Source: Candidatus Planktophila sp.
GTDB taxonomy: Bacteria > Actinomycetota > Actinomycetes > Nanopelagicales > Nanopelagicaceae
Assembly: GCA_021741905.1 (NCBI GenBank)
Contig: JAIOWZ010000007.1
Coordinates: forward strand, 1 to 42,583
Reading direction: 5' to 3'
Length of the DNA: 42,583 nt
Both the position numbers and the translations under genes were made by a program. Shown here piece by piece: positions 14,396 to 23,193 of this stretch; the first letter of the stretch is position 1; the number at the start of each line of letters is the position of its first letter. Below the pieces are notes generated by a model, which saw only the letters and a program-made list of their open reading frames with translations, searched no databases and had not been told where the DNA came from.

Positions 14396-15930
14396 GAAAA
14401 CACATTCGCCGTGCACTTGTAAGTGTCTATGACAAGGATCGGCTAATTGAAATTGGCAAGGCCTTAAGTTCTGCAGGGATAGAAATTTTATCTACCGGTT
14501 CAACGGCCAAGAACCTGGCTGATGCAGGCATCGCTGTAACTGAAGTCAGTGCCTATACGGGTTTTCCAGAAATAATGGGCGGACGAGTAAAGACTCTTCA
14601 CCCTCGTATCCATGGTGGAATCTTGGCTGATCAAAACAATCCAGAGCATCTAGCAGCAATTGCTGAATTAGATATTGCACCATTTGATTTAGTAATTATA
14701 AATTTATACCCATTTGCTCAAACCATTGCATCGGGTGCTAATTTTGAAGAAAGTATTGAGCAGATTGATATTGGTGGCCCTTCGATGCTTCGTGGGGCAG
14801 CTAAAAACCATGGCTCTGTAGCTGTTATTTGTCAGACCTCTCAATATGACCAGTTGCTAGAAGCAATCAAGGCTGGAGGATTTAGTCAGGCAGAGCGTCG
14901 TCAATTAGCACTAGAGGTTTTTCGAACAACAGCTGAATACGATTTAGCAATAGCAACGTGGCTTGGTCAATCAAAAGGTAATGAGTTGCCTGATTGGTTC
15001 GGACAGATATACCACCGCGAAAATTCTTTGCGTTATGGCGAAAATCCCCATCAAACTGCTGCGATTTATTCAGGTGGGTCTGCTGGCATTGTTGGCGCAC
15101 AGCAGTTACATGGCAAGGAAATGTCATTTAATAATTACACAGATGCAGAAGCAGCATGGCGCGCGGTATTAGATCATCGCGATCCTGCGGTTGCAATCAT
15201 GAAGCATGCCAACCCCTGCGGAGTTGCAGTGTGTGAACTTGGGGTTGCCGCGGCCTACCAACATGCGCATGAGTGCGATCCAGTATCTGCTTTTGGTGGG
15301 GTAGTTGCAGCTAACCGAAAAGTAGACCTTGCTATGGCTGAACCACTGTCAAAGATTTTCACCGAAGTTTTGATCGCACCAGATTACGACGCCGATGCGC
15401 TAGAACTTCTTATGAAGAAGCCATCGATTCGAATTTTAAAGTGTGATGTGACTGCAATTAACCCCTTGGAACTTCGCCCAGTTTCTGGGGGAGTACTTCT
15501 ACAAACCACGGATTTAGTTGATGCAGCTGGTGACACACCAGCAAATTGGAAGCAGGTTAGTGGTGGGCCAGCAGATGCGCAGACTATGAAGGATCTTGAG
15601 TTTGCATGGCGAAGTGTGCGCTCCGTAAAGAGCAATGCGATTTTGTTAGCCAAATCGACCGCCTCTATTGGCATTGGAATGGGGCAGGTCAACCGCGTTG
15701 ATTCTGCACGTCTTGCAGTCTCTCGAGCAGGCGATCGTGTTAAAGGGTGCGTTGCGGCAAGTGATGCATTTTTCCCATTTGCAGATGGGCTACAGATCTT
15801 GATTGATGCAGGTGTAAGCGCTGTTGTGCAACCTGGCGGAAGTGTGCGTGATGAAGAGGTCATTGCAGCAGCGCAAGCGGCAGGAGTTGCAATGTTCTTT
15901 ACCAGCACCCGGCATTTTTCACACGCATAA
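14392..15930 (+). CDS. purH: Bifunctional AICAR transformylase / IMP cyclohydrolase
   Basis: 512 residues. The N-terminal MGS-like cyclohydrolase domain (about 1-195) has LISVYDK-like ALVSVYDKDRLIEIG and STGSTAKNL. The C-terminal AICAR formyltransferase domain contains the KHANPCGVA motif and ends with MFFTSTRHFSHA. It makes FAICAR and then IMP, which GuaB uses elsewhere in this window. The start overlaps the purN stop (ATGA). Confidence 0.97.
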   Translation: MRKHIRRALVSVYDKDRLIEIGKALSSAGIEILSTGSTAKNLADAGIAVTEVSAYTGFPEIMGGRVKTLHPRIHGGILADQNNPEHLAAIAELDIAPFDLVIINLYPFAQTIASGANFEESIEQIDIGGPSMLRGAAKNHGSVAVICQTSQYDQLLEAIKAGGFSQAERRQLALEVFRTTAEYDLAIATWLGQSKGNELPDWFGQIYHRENSLRYGENPHQTAAIYSGGSAGIVGAQQLHGKEMSFNNYTDAEAAWRAVLDHRDPAVAIMKHANPCGVAVCELGVAAAYQHAHECDPVSAFGGVVAANRKVDLAMAEPLSKIFTEVLIAPDYDADALELLMKKPSIRILKCDVTAINPLELRPVSGGVLLQTTDLVDAAGDTPANWKQVSGGPADAQTMKDLEFAWRSVRSVKSNAILLAKSTASIGIGMGQVNRVDSARLAVSRAGDRVKGCVAASDAFFPFADGLQILIDAGVSAVVQPGGSVRDEEVIAAAQAAGVAMFFTSTRHFSHA

Positions 15931-15935
15931 ATAGA

Positions 15936-15941
15936 TAGGGT
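15936..15941 (+). promoter_or_regulatory. Leaderless -10 box for folD
   Basis: TAGGGT ends six bases before the folD ATG at 15948, within the 17-base gap after purH. It suggests folD can be transcribed separately from the pur genes. Confidence 0.5.
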
Positions 15942-15947
15942 TTAACC

Positions 15948-16787
15948 ATGAGCGCACAGATTCTAGATGGCAAGGCACTTGCATCAGCCATCAAAGCAGA
16001 TCTGGCAGCACGGGTTGTAGCGCTCAAAGCTAAGGGAATTACACCAGGACTTGGAACTGTTTTAGTTGGCACAGATCCTGGTTCACTTTCCTATGTTGGC
16101 GGGAAGCATCGTGATTGCAAAGAGGTTGGAATCAATTCAATCCGTGTTGATTTGCCCGAGAGTGCAACTGAGAAAGATGTTTTGGCTGCAATTGCAGATT
16201 TGAATTCATCCAAGGAGTGCACCGGATACATCGTGCAACTTCCATTACCAAGGGGAATTGATACACAGAAAGTTTTAGAAGCAATTGATCCAAGTAAGGA
16301 TGCTGATGGTTTGCATCCTCTTAACCTTGGTCGTTTGGTTGCAGGCTATGACGCACCATTGCCCTGTACGCCTCGTGCAATAGTGGCCTTACTTGATCAT
16401 TACAAGATTTCAACTAAAGGTGCGAATGTAACTGTTATTGGACGTGGGTTAACTGTTGGTCGCCCGCTTGGTTTACTGCTCTCTCGCAAACAAGAAAATG
16501 CGACAGTTACTTTGACTCACACTGGTACCAAAGATTTATTAATGCATACAAAGAATGCTGACATCGTCGTTGCAGCGATCGGCCAAGCACATTTCTTGAA
16601 AGCCGAAATGATTAAGGAGGGCGCAGTAGTAATTGATGTTGGGATCACTCGCACCTCAGAAGGTTTAGAAGGGGATGTATGCCCCGGAGTGTTTGAGAAA
16701 GCTTCATATGTTTCACCAATGCCAGGAGGGGTTGGGCCAATGACCCGTGCAATGTTGCTGACAAATGTGGTTGATGCGTGCAGCTAA
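15948..16787 (+). CDS. folD: Methylenetetrahydrofolate dehydrogenase/cyclohydrolase
   Basis: 279 residues. The catalytic Tyr-x3-Lys is in [11 protein letters not shown], the substrate loop is [13 protein letters not shown], and the NADP-binding stretch is [16 protein letters not shown]. The usual Ser of GRSxxVG is Gly here. The C-terminus [14 protein letters not shown] is canonical. It interconverts methylene-, methenyl- and 10-formyl-tetrahydrofolate, which supplies PurN and PurH. The last ten bases overlap the next, small membrane gene. Confidence 0.97.
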   Translation: MSAQILDGKALASAIKADLAARVVALKAKGITPGLGTVLVGTDPGSLSYVGGKHRDCKEVGINSIRVDLPESATEKDVLAAIADLNSSKECTGYIVQLPLPRGIDTQKVLEAIDPSKDADGLHPLNLGRLVAGYDAPLPCTPRAIVALLDHYKISTKGANVTVIGRGLTVGRPLGLLLSRKQENATVTLTHTGTKDLLMHTKNADIVVAAIGQAHFLKAEMIKEGAVVIDVGITRTSEGLEGDVCPGVFEKASYVSPMPGGVGPMTRAMLLTNVVDACS

Positions 16788-17005
16788 ATAATCGTCTTCT
16801 CTCTATCGTCAGCTACGCCGCAGTCCTAATCGGGGTGGTTCTTGGGGCTTCTGGCATTGTGCGAGGTGGATCACTATTTATCGCCGCTGGCACCTTGGGG
16901 ATTGCACTTAAATCTCGTAATTTTCGCCGCATTGAGTTTTATCTACCTGTAGTTATCGCGATAGCCCTTTTTGTGCTGGCAATTGCACTTCCTCGCGGAC
17001 GATAG
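16778..17005 (+). CDS. Small membrane protein, DUF3017-like
   Basis: 75 residues from a GTG start inside the folD end. Three hydrophobic stretches (about 7-24, 30-44, 53-70) surround a short basic loop KSRNFRR. A small DUF3017 protein between folD and mdh is a recurring actinobacterial arrangement, and the length and topology here fit. No function is known. Translation is probably coupled to folD. Confidence 0.75.
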   Translation: MQLNNRLLSIVSYAAVLIGVVLGASGIVRGGSLFIAAGTLGIALKSRNFRRIEFYLPVVIAIALFVLAIALPRGR

Positions 17006-17043
17006 AGTTCACCTATTCACACATACGCATGAATGGAGTCACT

Positions 17044-17994
17044 ATGGGTGGCAAAGTCACAGTAGTCGGTGCAGGTTTCTACGGTTCAACAACAGCTCTT
17101 CGTTTAGCTGAATATGATGTTTTCGATACCGTTGTTCTGACAGATATTGTCGAAGGAAAGCCTGAAGGCTTGGCTTTGGACATGAACCAATCTCGTTCTA
17201 TCGAGGGTTTTGAAACAAAAATAATTGGTGCAACTACAACTGCTGAAGGTGCTGGCTATGAAGCTACAGCTAATTCAGATGTAGTTGTCATTACTGCAGG
17301 ACTTCCTCGTAAGCCTGGCATGAGCCGTATGGATTTGATCGGTGTTAATGCAGGAATCGTTCGCGGAGTTGCAGAAAACATTGCAAAGCATTCTCCAAAC
17401 GCGGTTGTCATTGTTGTTTCTAATCCATTAGATGAAATGACCGCTCTTGCACAGATCGCAACAGGGTTTCCTAAGAACCGCGTTATGGGCCAAGCAGGAA
17501 TGTTGGACACAGCGCGCTTTACAAACTTCGTCGCAGAAAAGCTTGGCGTAAAGGTTTCCTCTGTTAAGACTCTCACACTTGGATCACATGGAGACACCAT
17601 GGTTCCAGTTCCAAGTCGTTGCACAGTAGGTGGCAAGCCACTGAGTGATTTACTTTCAGAAGCAGAAATTGCAGATCTTGTTGATCGCACACGCAATGGT
17701 GGCGCAGAAGTTGTTGCACTACTTAAAACAGGTTCTGCTTACTACGCGCCATCTGCAGCAGCAGCTCGTATGGCCAAGGCCGTTATTGAAGATTCAGGTG
17801 CAGTAATGCCAGTGTGTGCTTGGGTTAATGGCGAGTATGGAATTTCTGGTGTTTATCTTGGCGTTGAGGCAGAAATTGGTCGCAACGGTATTAACAAGGT
17901 TGTAGAAGGCACATTGACTGATTCAGAAGTTGCAGCACTTAAAGAGGCAGCAGAAGCGGTTCGTGCAAAACAAGCAGATGTCCAAACACTCTAG
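17044..17994 (+). CDS. mdh: Malate dehydrogenase (LDH-like type)
   Basis: 316 residues from the chosen ATG. The NAD-binding VTVVGAGFYGSTTALRL is at the N-terminus. The substrate-specificity loop GLPRKPGMSRMDL carries the Arg expected for malate. The catalytic His is in LGSHGDTMVPV. It oxidises malate to oxaloacetate with NAD. The ATG at 17044 was preferred because GGAG at 17035-17038 sits five bases upstream. An ATG at 17029 would add MNGVT and has no such site. icd follows after 33 bases, so the two TCA enzymes may be co-transcribed. Confidence 0.95.
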   Translation: MGGKVTVVGAGFYGSTTALRLAEYDVFDTVVLTDIVEGKPEGLALDMNQSRSIEGFETKIIGATTTAEGAGYEATANSDVVVITAGLPRKPGMSRMDLIGVNAGIVRGVAENIAKHSPNAVVIVVSNPLDEMTALAQIATGFPKNRVMGQAGMLDTARFTNFVAEKLGVKVSSVKTLTLGSHGDTMVPVPSRCTVGGKPLSDLLSEAEIADLVDRTRNGGAEVVALLKTGSAYYAPSAAAARMAKAVIEDSGAVMPVCAWVNGEYGISGVYLGVEAEIGRNGINKVVEGTLTDSEVAALKEAAEAVRAKQADVQTL

Positions 17995-18027
17995 ATAATT
18001 TCTGAATTTACAAATAAAGGAGACTCA

Positions 18028-19242
18028 ATGAGCAAGATCAAAGTAACAGGCACAGTCGTTGAATTAGATGGCGATGAGATGACACGCATTATGTGGCAGT
18101 TCATTAAGGATTCGTTGATTTTGCCTTACTTAGATGTGAACCTTGAGTACTACGACCTAGGTATGGAACACCGGGATGCAACTGATGATCAGGTAACTAT
18201 TGATTCTGCTCGAGCGATTCAAAAGCATGGCGTTGGCATCAAGTGCGCAACGATTACGCCAGATGAAGCACGTGTTGAAGAGTTTGGTCTAAAGAAGATG
18301 TGGAAGTCTCCTAACGGGACAATCCGTAACATTCTTGGTGGAGTGATCTTCCGTGAACCAATCATCATCAGCAATGTTCCCCGTTTGGTTCCACACTGGA
18401 CTAAGCCAATTGTCATCGGGCGTCACGCTTTTGGTGATCAGTACCGTGCAACTGATTTCAAAGTCCCAGGTCCAGGAAAGCTAACAATCTCATTTGTGCC
18501 TGAAGATGGATCTGCACCAATCAACACCGAAGTTTTCAACTTTGAATCTTCAGGTGTTGCAATGGCGATGTATAACGTTGATGATTCAATCCGCGACTTT
18601 GCGCGTGCATCTCTTAACTACGGACTTCTTCGCAAGTTCCCGGTATATCTTTCAACGAAGAACACAATCCTTAAGGCCTATGACGGTCGCTTCAAGGATA
18701 TTTTCGAAGAGATCTACCAAGCAGAGTTCAAAACACAATTTGAGGCTGCTGGCATTTGGTATGAGCATCGCCTGATCGATGACATGGTTGCTATGTCATT
18801 GCGCATGGAGGGTGGATATGTCTGGGCATGTAAGAACTATGACGGCGATGTTCAATCTGACACCGTTGCGCAGGGCTACGGTTCACTTGGTTTAATGACC
18901 TCAGTATTAATGACACCAGATGGAAAGATTTGCGAGTCAGAGGCCGCTCACGGAACAGTTACACGTCACTACCGCGATCACCAAGCAGGTAAGGCGACAT
19001 CAACTAACCCAATCGCTTCAATCTTTGCCTGGACTCAAGGCCTTGCACACCGTGCAAAGCTTGATGACAACGCAGAGCTTGCTAAGTTCTGTGCAACTCT
19101 AGAGCGTGTGTGTATCGAGACAGTTGAGCAAGGAAAGATGACAAAGGACTTGTCACTTCTGATTTCTAAGACTGCTCCCTACCAAACAACACAAGAGTTC
19201 TTGAACTCAATTGATGAAAACTTGAAGAAGGCAATGGCTTAA
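18028..19242 (+). CDS. icd: NADP-dependent isocitrate dehydrogenase
   Basis: 404 residues of the homodimeric, eukaryote-like class II NADP-IDH. Substrate-binding residues lie in [20 protein letters not shown]. The metal-binding aspartates are in [20 protein letters not shown], and the cofactor segment is [14 protein letters not shown]. It decarboxylates isocitrate to 2-oxoglutarate. A strong Shine-Dalgarno AAAGGAGA precedes the ATG. An imperfect hairpin (19256-19265 with 19279-19288) without a T run follows, perhaps a weak terminator. Confidence 0.97.
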   Translation: MSKIKVTGTVVELDGDEMTRIMWQFIKDSLILPYLDVNLEYYDLGMEHRDATDDQVTIDSARAIQKHGVGIKCATITPDEARVEEFGLKKMWKSPNGTIRNILGGVIFREPIIISNVPRLVPHWTKPIVIGRHAFGDQYRATDFKVPGPGKLTISFVPEDGSAPINTEVFNFESSGVAMAMYNVDDSIRDFARASLNYGLLRKFPVYLSTKNTILKAYDGRFKDIFEEIYQAEFKTQFEAAGIWYEHRLIDDMVAMSLRMEGGYVWACKNYDGDVQSDTVAQGYGSLGLMTSVLMTPDGKICESEAAHGTVTRHYRDHQAGKATSTNPIASIFAWTQGLAHRAKLDDNAELAKFCATLERVCIETVEQGKMTKDLSLLISKTAPYQTTQEFLNSIDENLKKAMA

Positions 19243-19333
19243 CAGCTATAAAGCATTTGAAAACCCGCGGGAGCCATCGGTTTCCAAATACTTAAAGAGA
19301 ACTAAATTCATGTGACTCTGGCTTTTAACAAGT

Positions 19334-19386
19334 TGTTCACAAGAAGTTTGCCAGGTATTTGCTTAATGTGGATACCACTTAAGCAA
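19334..19386 (+). promoter_or_regulatory. Operator-like dyad before the exported anchor-I gene
   Basis: TTGCTTAA (19359-19366) and TTAAGCAA (19379-19386) are perfect inverted arms. Inside them GTGG (19368-19371) and CCAC (19375-19378) also pair, leaving one bulged T and the loop ATA. It ends nine bases before the ATG at 19396. Upstream, GTTCACAAGAA and GTTTGCCAGGT are 11-base units resembling a Pho-box repeat. Confidence 0.5.
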
Positions 19387-19395
19387 GATTTGAGT

Positions 19396-21051
19396 ATGAA
19401 AAAACTCTCGCTAGCTGTCGTAACACTCTTCACCGCCTCCGCACTAATTACTGCTGGGCAACTTCCAGCACTGGCCAATGAAGCCACCCTTAAAGTCACC
19501 GAGATCGCATCGATTACCTCTGGAGATGGTGAGGGTAGTAGCGAGATCGCTACCTTCCACGCCGGCTCAAAGCGGATTTTTGCGACTAACGGAGTTAAGA
19601 ACTTAATCGACATTTTTGATATTTCGGATGTAGCAAATCCAAAGAAGGTGGGCTCAGTTGCTCTGAGTCCTTACGGAAATGACGTTACCAGTGTTGCCGC
19701 AGGTAAAGATGTTGTTGTAGCAGTTGTGAATGTTTCCGATAAATTCTCAGCAACAGGCGTTCCAACTACTACAAACGGAAAGATCGTAGTATTTGATACC
19801 AATGGAAAAGTTTTGAGTTCACCAGATGTTTTAGGTGTTTTGCCTGACTCTGTAACTTTTGCGCCAAACGGTACAACTGCGCTCGTTGCGATCGAAGCTC
19901 AGCCAGTCTGTGCAAAGGATGATCCAGCAACTGCCGCAAAGGAAGAAACAGATTACTCAAAGGCATCAGATCCAGTGGGTGGAGTAACAGTTGTTGATTT
20001 AAGTAACCCAGCTTCTCCAGTTCTTAGGTTTGCCGGCTTTGATCAATTCACTGTCCCTGAGATGAGAGCAAAGGGAATCGCTGTTTCATCAGTTGTAAAC
20101 AATGTCTCTAAAGATTTCGAGCCAGAGTTTGTTACAGCTGTAGACAATAATTATGCATATGTCACGATTCAAGAGGCCAATGCAATCGGTAAACTTAATA
20201 TTGGAACTGCAACCTTTGAGAGCATCTCACGTGCCTTTGAAAGTAAAGTTTCAAGAGTTGCCCGTGATACCAGTGATAGAGACGCTGGAGCAGGTCCAAG
20301 AACTTACACAAATGTAGTTGCGGCCTCACAGCCAGATGCAATCGCCGGTTTCACAGTGGGATCGGGTCAATACTTCGTGACTGCTAACGAGGGAGATGCG
20401 CGCGAATACACATGTTTAAACGATGATCTACGCGGCTCTGCGCTCAAAGTAGACACACGACGTTTCCCTAACTGGAGCATTTTGTCAGGTAGCGCTGCGC
20501 TAGGTCGAGCAAAGGTCAATCCAACTATTGGTGATAAGGATGGCGATGGAGACATCGACACTATCCATCTGCGTGGTTCAAACTCAATGACGATGTATCG
20601 CAATGGAATTGTGATCTGGGATAGCGCCGATCTCTTAGATCAGATTCAGACTCAGGCTTTTGGTGTCGCAAACATCAACGGTTCACACTCGTTGTCCTCT
20701 GATAAGAGCACGATGAACTACGTTGGCCAAGACCGCTCCGATGATAAAGGCGCAGAACCAGAAGGTGTTGCAGTTGGAATGGTCGGTGATCGTCGAATTG
20801 CAATTCTTGGTCTAGAGAGAATGACTGCTCTGGCCATCTTTGATATCACAGAGCCAGGAAATCCAGTCTTTCAAGAGTGGATTCAGATGCTGCCAACAAA
20901 GGCAACTCCTGCAAAAGATGTGAAGCATTGGTCACCAGAGGGAATCGTTTTTGTTCCTGCAGATAAGTCACCTTCTGGTAAGGCATTGATTATCACAAGC
21001 TATGAGTTATCAGGTTCACTCTCGATTCATGAGATCGAGCCACGTAACTAA
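19396..21051 (+). CDS. Exported choice-of-anchor I family protein
   Basis: 551 residues. A Sec signal peptide (KK start, hydrophobic core, cleavage near LPALA) is followed by a beta-propeller-like protein. Family landmarks include TANEGDAREY, the Ca-binding-looking DKDGDGDIDTIHLRGSNS, LERMTALAIFDI near the end and SPEGIVFVPADKSPSGKALI. The family is often annotated as alkaline phosphatase-like or as a surface glycoprotein, and its substrate is not known. The start at 19396 was chosen because the signal peptide begins there. The longer reading from 19312 adds an implausible N-terminus. A dyad and a possible Pho box lie just upstream. Confidence 0.85.
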   Translation: MKKLSLAVVTLFTASALITAGQLPALANEATLKVTEIASITSGDGEGSSEIATFHAGSKRIFATNGVKNLIDIFDISDVANPKKVGSVALSPYGNDVTSVAAGKDVVVAVVNVSDKFSATGVPTTTNGKIVVFDTNGKVLSSPDVLGVLPDSVTFAPNGTTALVAIEAQPVCAKDDPATAAKEETDYSKASDPVGGVTVVDLSNPASPVLRFAGFDQFTVPEMRAKGIAVSSVVNNVSKDFEPEFVTAVDNNYAYVTIQEANAIGKLNIGTATFESISRAFESKVSRVARDTSDRDAGAGPRTYTNVVAASQPDAIAGFTVGSGQYFVTANEGDAREYTCLNDDLRGSALKVDTRRFPNWSILSGSAALGRAKVNPTIGDKDGDGDIDTIHLRGSNSMTMYRNGIVIWDSADLLDQIQTQAFGVANINGSHSLSSDKSTMNYVGQDRSDDKGAEPEGVAVGMVGDRRIAILGLERMTALAIFDITEPGNPVFQEWIQMLPTKATPAKDVKHWSPEGIVFVPADKSPSGKALIITSYELSGSLSIHEIEPRN

Positions 21052-21062
21052 ACTCTGAACAA

Positions 21063-21103
21063 TTTAAAAGACCACCCCAAATTTGTTGGGGTGGTCTTTT
21101 AAA
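21063..21103. terminator. Bidirectional terminator
   Basis: A perfect 18-base-pair stem (21063-21080 with 21086-21103, loop ATTTG) contains ACCACCCC/GGGGTGGT flanked by A and T runs on both sides. It sits between the anchor-I gene and the convergent protease gene and can end transcription from both. Confidence 0.92.
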
Positions 21104-21150
21104 TGTATAGCTTTTAAATATCAGGAAAGTTGTGCCATTTCGGTGAAGCG

Positions 21151-21477
21151 TTAAGCAACCCTACTCCTCTTGTACCTAAACAGCACAACACCAACAACCT
21201 CGTTAGCCGGAATCCAACCCCAGCTTCGTGAATCAGTGCTTTCTTCATTGTCACCCTGAACCCAAAAATTACCTGCATGGAACTTTTGTACTCGCTTCAC
21301 AAGAAAGATCCCTGGTCTCTCTTCGCGCTCAACAACCACAACCTTGCTAACCAGGGAGTTTCCAACCGCCTCTAATCCTGGCGCGGAATCTAGCCAGCTA
21401 ACAAAGAGCCAGTCGCCTTCTCGGTATACGGGAAGCATGGAGCCGCCTACAACCTTAACTGTGCCAAATTTGCTCAC
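21151..21477 (-). CDS. sodX: NiSOD maturation protease (S26 signal peptidase-like)
   Basis: 108-residue S26 family serine protease. The catalytic Ser is S13 in VVGGSMLPVYREGDW and the Lys is K61 in FLVKRVQK. The C-terminal box WVQGDNEESTDSRSWGWIP is typical of the family. It lacks the membrane anchor of ordinary signal peptidases. It diverges from sodN, whose 10-residue leader it should remove, exposing His1 and Cys2 that bind nickel. The start is GTG. A TTGATG-N18-TATGGT promoter can be drawn upstream on this strand. Confidence 0.93.
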   Translation of the reverse strand: MSKFGTVKVVGGSMLPVYREGDWLFVSWLDSAPGLEAVGNSLVSKVVVVEREERPGIFLVKRVQKFHAGNFWVQGDNEESTDSRSWGWIPANEVVGVVLFRYKRSRVA

Positions 21478-21496
21478 GGGCGGTAGTCTCGCACCA

Positions 21497-21532
21497 TAAG
21501 CACTGCAATTCCATTACATCAATAAGTGCTTA
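21497..21532. promoter_or_regulatory. Inverted repeat in the sodX-sodN promoter region
   Basis: TAAGCACT (21497-21504) and AGTGCTTA (21525-21532) are perfect 8-base inverted arms 20 bases apart. Between them TGCAA-N5-TTACA resembles the published Nur consensus tTGCaa-N5-ttGCAA. It is a candidate shared operator for nickel control. Confidence 0.45.
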
Positions 21533-21547
21533 ATAGGGGAGAAGAAA

Positions 21548-21937
21548 ATGTTTTCACCAAAGACAACTGTCTATGCACACTGTGACCTTCCATGTGGTGT
21601 TTACGATCCAGCGCAGGCAAAGATTGAAGCGCTATCTGTAAAGGCATGCATGGAAAAGTACGCAGCTAACACAGATGCTGATTTCCGTTCACGTTCAGTG
21701 GCGATCAAGGAAGAGCGTTCACATCAGGTTAAGGAGCACCTATGGGTGCTCTGGACTGATTACTTCAAGGCTCCACACTTTGAGGCATATCCACAATTGC
21801 ACTCATTGTTTAATGAGGCAACAAAGCTTGCAGGTGCTGCAGGCACAAAGGGAACCCAAGATGTTGCAGTTGCAGATTCATTGATCGCAAAGATCGATGA
21901 GATTGCAGAGATCTTCTGGGCAACTAAGAAGGCTTAG
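21548..21937 (+). CDS. sodN: Nickel superoxide dismutase
   Basis: 129-residue precursor. After the leader MFSPKTTVYA comes the nickel hook HCDLPCGVY (H11, C12, C16 of the precursor; His1, Cys2, Cys6 of the mature enzyme). The rest is a four-helix bundle. It removes superoxide in the cytoplasm as a hexamer. A Shine-Dalgarno AGGGGAGAAG precedes the ATG. The processing protease gene diverges upstream. The last four bases overlap the convergent thioesterase gene. Confidence 0.98.
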   Translation: MFSPKTTVYAHCDLPCGVYDPAQAKIEALSVKACMEKYAANTDADFRSRSVAIKEERSHQVKEHLWVLWTDYFKAPHFEAYPQLHSLFNEATKLAGAAGTKGTQDVAVADSLIAKIDEIAEIFWATKKA

Positions 21938-22347
21938 TTCGTATCTTTCACAAGATTGAGAGCAGCGGTGCGGGCGAGGAAAGATACTCGCTCCACCGCT
22001 GATCTTTTTATCAAGGCAGCTGCGATCTGGCGCTCGCCCTCATAAACTTCACATTCAAAGGTCAATTCTTTTCCTTCAATTTCAATCACGCGTGATGTGC
22101 CGCGTAGTTCAGCACCAATACTTGCAGGTGATAATGAAATAAATTCAACGCTTACGGGGATTGTTGTCTCTTCAGGCTCTAAGAAAAGATCTAAAGACAG
22201 TATTGCCGCATGCTCCATTAAGTTGATTAACAATGATGGAGCGATGATTGGAAGATCACCAATACCGATTGCAACAGAGGTGTCCCCTGGGCGCACGACC
22301 ATCTCTGTTAAACCAACAGCACCAATGACCTCTTCAGCAGGATGCAT
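21934..22347 (-). CDS. Hotdog-fold thioesterase, FlK-like
   Basis: 137 residues with the hotdog pattern: central helix LLINLMEHAAIL (with E45) and strands VSVEFISLSPA, KELTFECEVYEGERQIA. It resembles the fluoroacetyl-CoA thioesterase FlK family by layout, including the helix Glu and the ending RVSFL. Many such proteins hydrolyse unidentified acyl-CoAs, so the fluoroacetate role should not be assumed. It is a single gene, convergent with sodN. Confidence 0.75.
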   Translation of the reverse strand: MHPAEEVIGAVGLTEMVVRPGDTSVAIGIGDLPIIAPSLLINLMEHAAILSLDLFLEPEETTIPVSVEFISLSPASIGAELRGTSRVIEIEGKELTFECEVYEGERQIAAALIKRSAVERVSFLARTAALNLVKDTN

Positions 22348-22405
22348 AGTTATCGCACCTGCCTATCTTTAACTAGATCCTTTGTCATCGCACAAAACAC
22401 TATCG

Positions 22406-23149
22406 CTAAAAGAGGGTTTCTGGCTCTCCCAAAGGCGTTTCAACAGTTAACTCTTTTCCATTATTTGCCACACTATTGACCGCGTCAGAAACCGGCCGAG
22501 CGATAACGATAGATTCTGGGTGTTCTACAACCATCAAAGGTTTCAATTCATTCACATCAGTATTTCGGGGGTTGAGCCATAAATCCCAGCGATCAGGTGG
22601 CATAAAAACTGGCATGCGGCTATGAATAGTTTCTAATTCGCCGCGTGCTTCTTGGGTAATTATTGATGCAGTTTCAATTACCTCGCCATTTGGCCCTCTC
22701 CAACTGCTCCAAATGCCAGCGATCGGAAGTTGCAGGCCATCACGGGCAGAAATATAGAAAGGTTGCTTTGGTCGGTATTGGCCTAGCGCAGTTGCCCATT
22801 CGTAATATCCTGATGCAGGAATTAAACAGCGGGTGGATCTAAAAGCATTTCTAAATGTTGGCTTCTCATGAATGGATTCACTGCGGGCATTGATTGCTCG
22901 AGATTGCGAGGCACGTGCTTCTTGCATGTCAGTTAACCATGGACCAATTAATCCCCATGAGACTGTTGCTAACGCTTTTTCGCTGTAAATGTCGTCGCCA
23001 GAAGGGTCATTTGCACGCACTATATAAATCGGATTTGTCGGTGCGATATTCCAGTTAAGTGGCAAAGAGCTTTGCGGTGATGTGCCGGTGACCTCAAACT
23101 GCTCCATGAGTTCGCGCATATCGGCTGTTTGCGCATAGCGACCACACAT
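22406..23149 (-). CDS. SRAP domain protein (YedK/HMCES), abasic-site crosslinker
   Basis: 247 residues. Met removal exposes C2 (MCGRYAQ), the nucleophile that forms a thiazolidine crosslink with abasic sites in single-stranded DNA. Other active-site residues are visible: N87 in INARSES, E117 in SGYYEW and H176 in ETIHSRMPV. It protects abasic sites at replication forks. It has a leaderless-type promoter back to back with that of aroA, 44 bases between the two start codons. Confidence 0.95.
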   Translation of the reverse strand: MCGRYAQTADMRELMEQFEVTGTSPQSSLPLNWNIAPTNPIYIVRANDPSGDDIYSEKALATVSWGLIGPWLTDMQEARASQSRAINARSESIHEKPTFRNAFRSTRCLIPASGYYEWATALGQYRPKQPFYISARDGLQLPIAGIWSSWRGPNGEVIETASIITQEARGELETIHSRMPVFMPPDRWDLWLNPRNTDVNELKPLMVVEHPESIVIARPVSDAVNSVANNGKELTVETPLGEPETLF

Positions 23150-23155
23150 AATTCA

Positions 23156-23161
23156 AGGGTA
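23156..23161 (-). promoter_or_regulatory. Leaderless -10 box for the SRAP gene
   Basis: On the minus strand, TACCCT ends six bases before the ATG at 23149. No Shine-Dalgarno sequence and no clear -35 are seen. Confidence 0.45.
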
Positions 23162-23181
23162 TCGCAGGTATCGCCACGGGT

Positions 23182-23187
23182 TAGAAT
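23182..23187 (+). promoter_or_regulatory. Leaderless -10 box for aroA
   Basis: TAGAAT ends six bases before the aroA ATG at 23194. No clear -35 is seen. Confidence 0.6.
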
Positions 23188-23193
23188 AAGGCG

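Noticed and set aside
19312-19395. 28-residue N-terminal extension of the anchor-I protein
   Set aside because: It precedes a complete signal peptide and contains the operator-like dyad.
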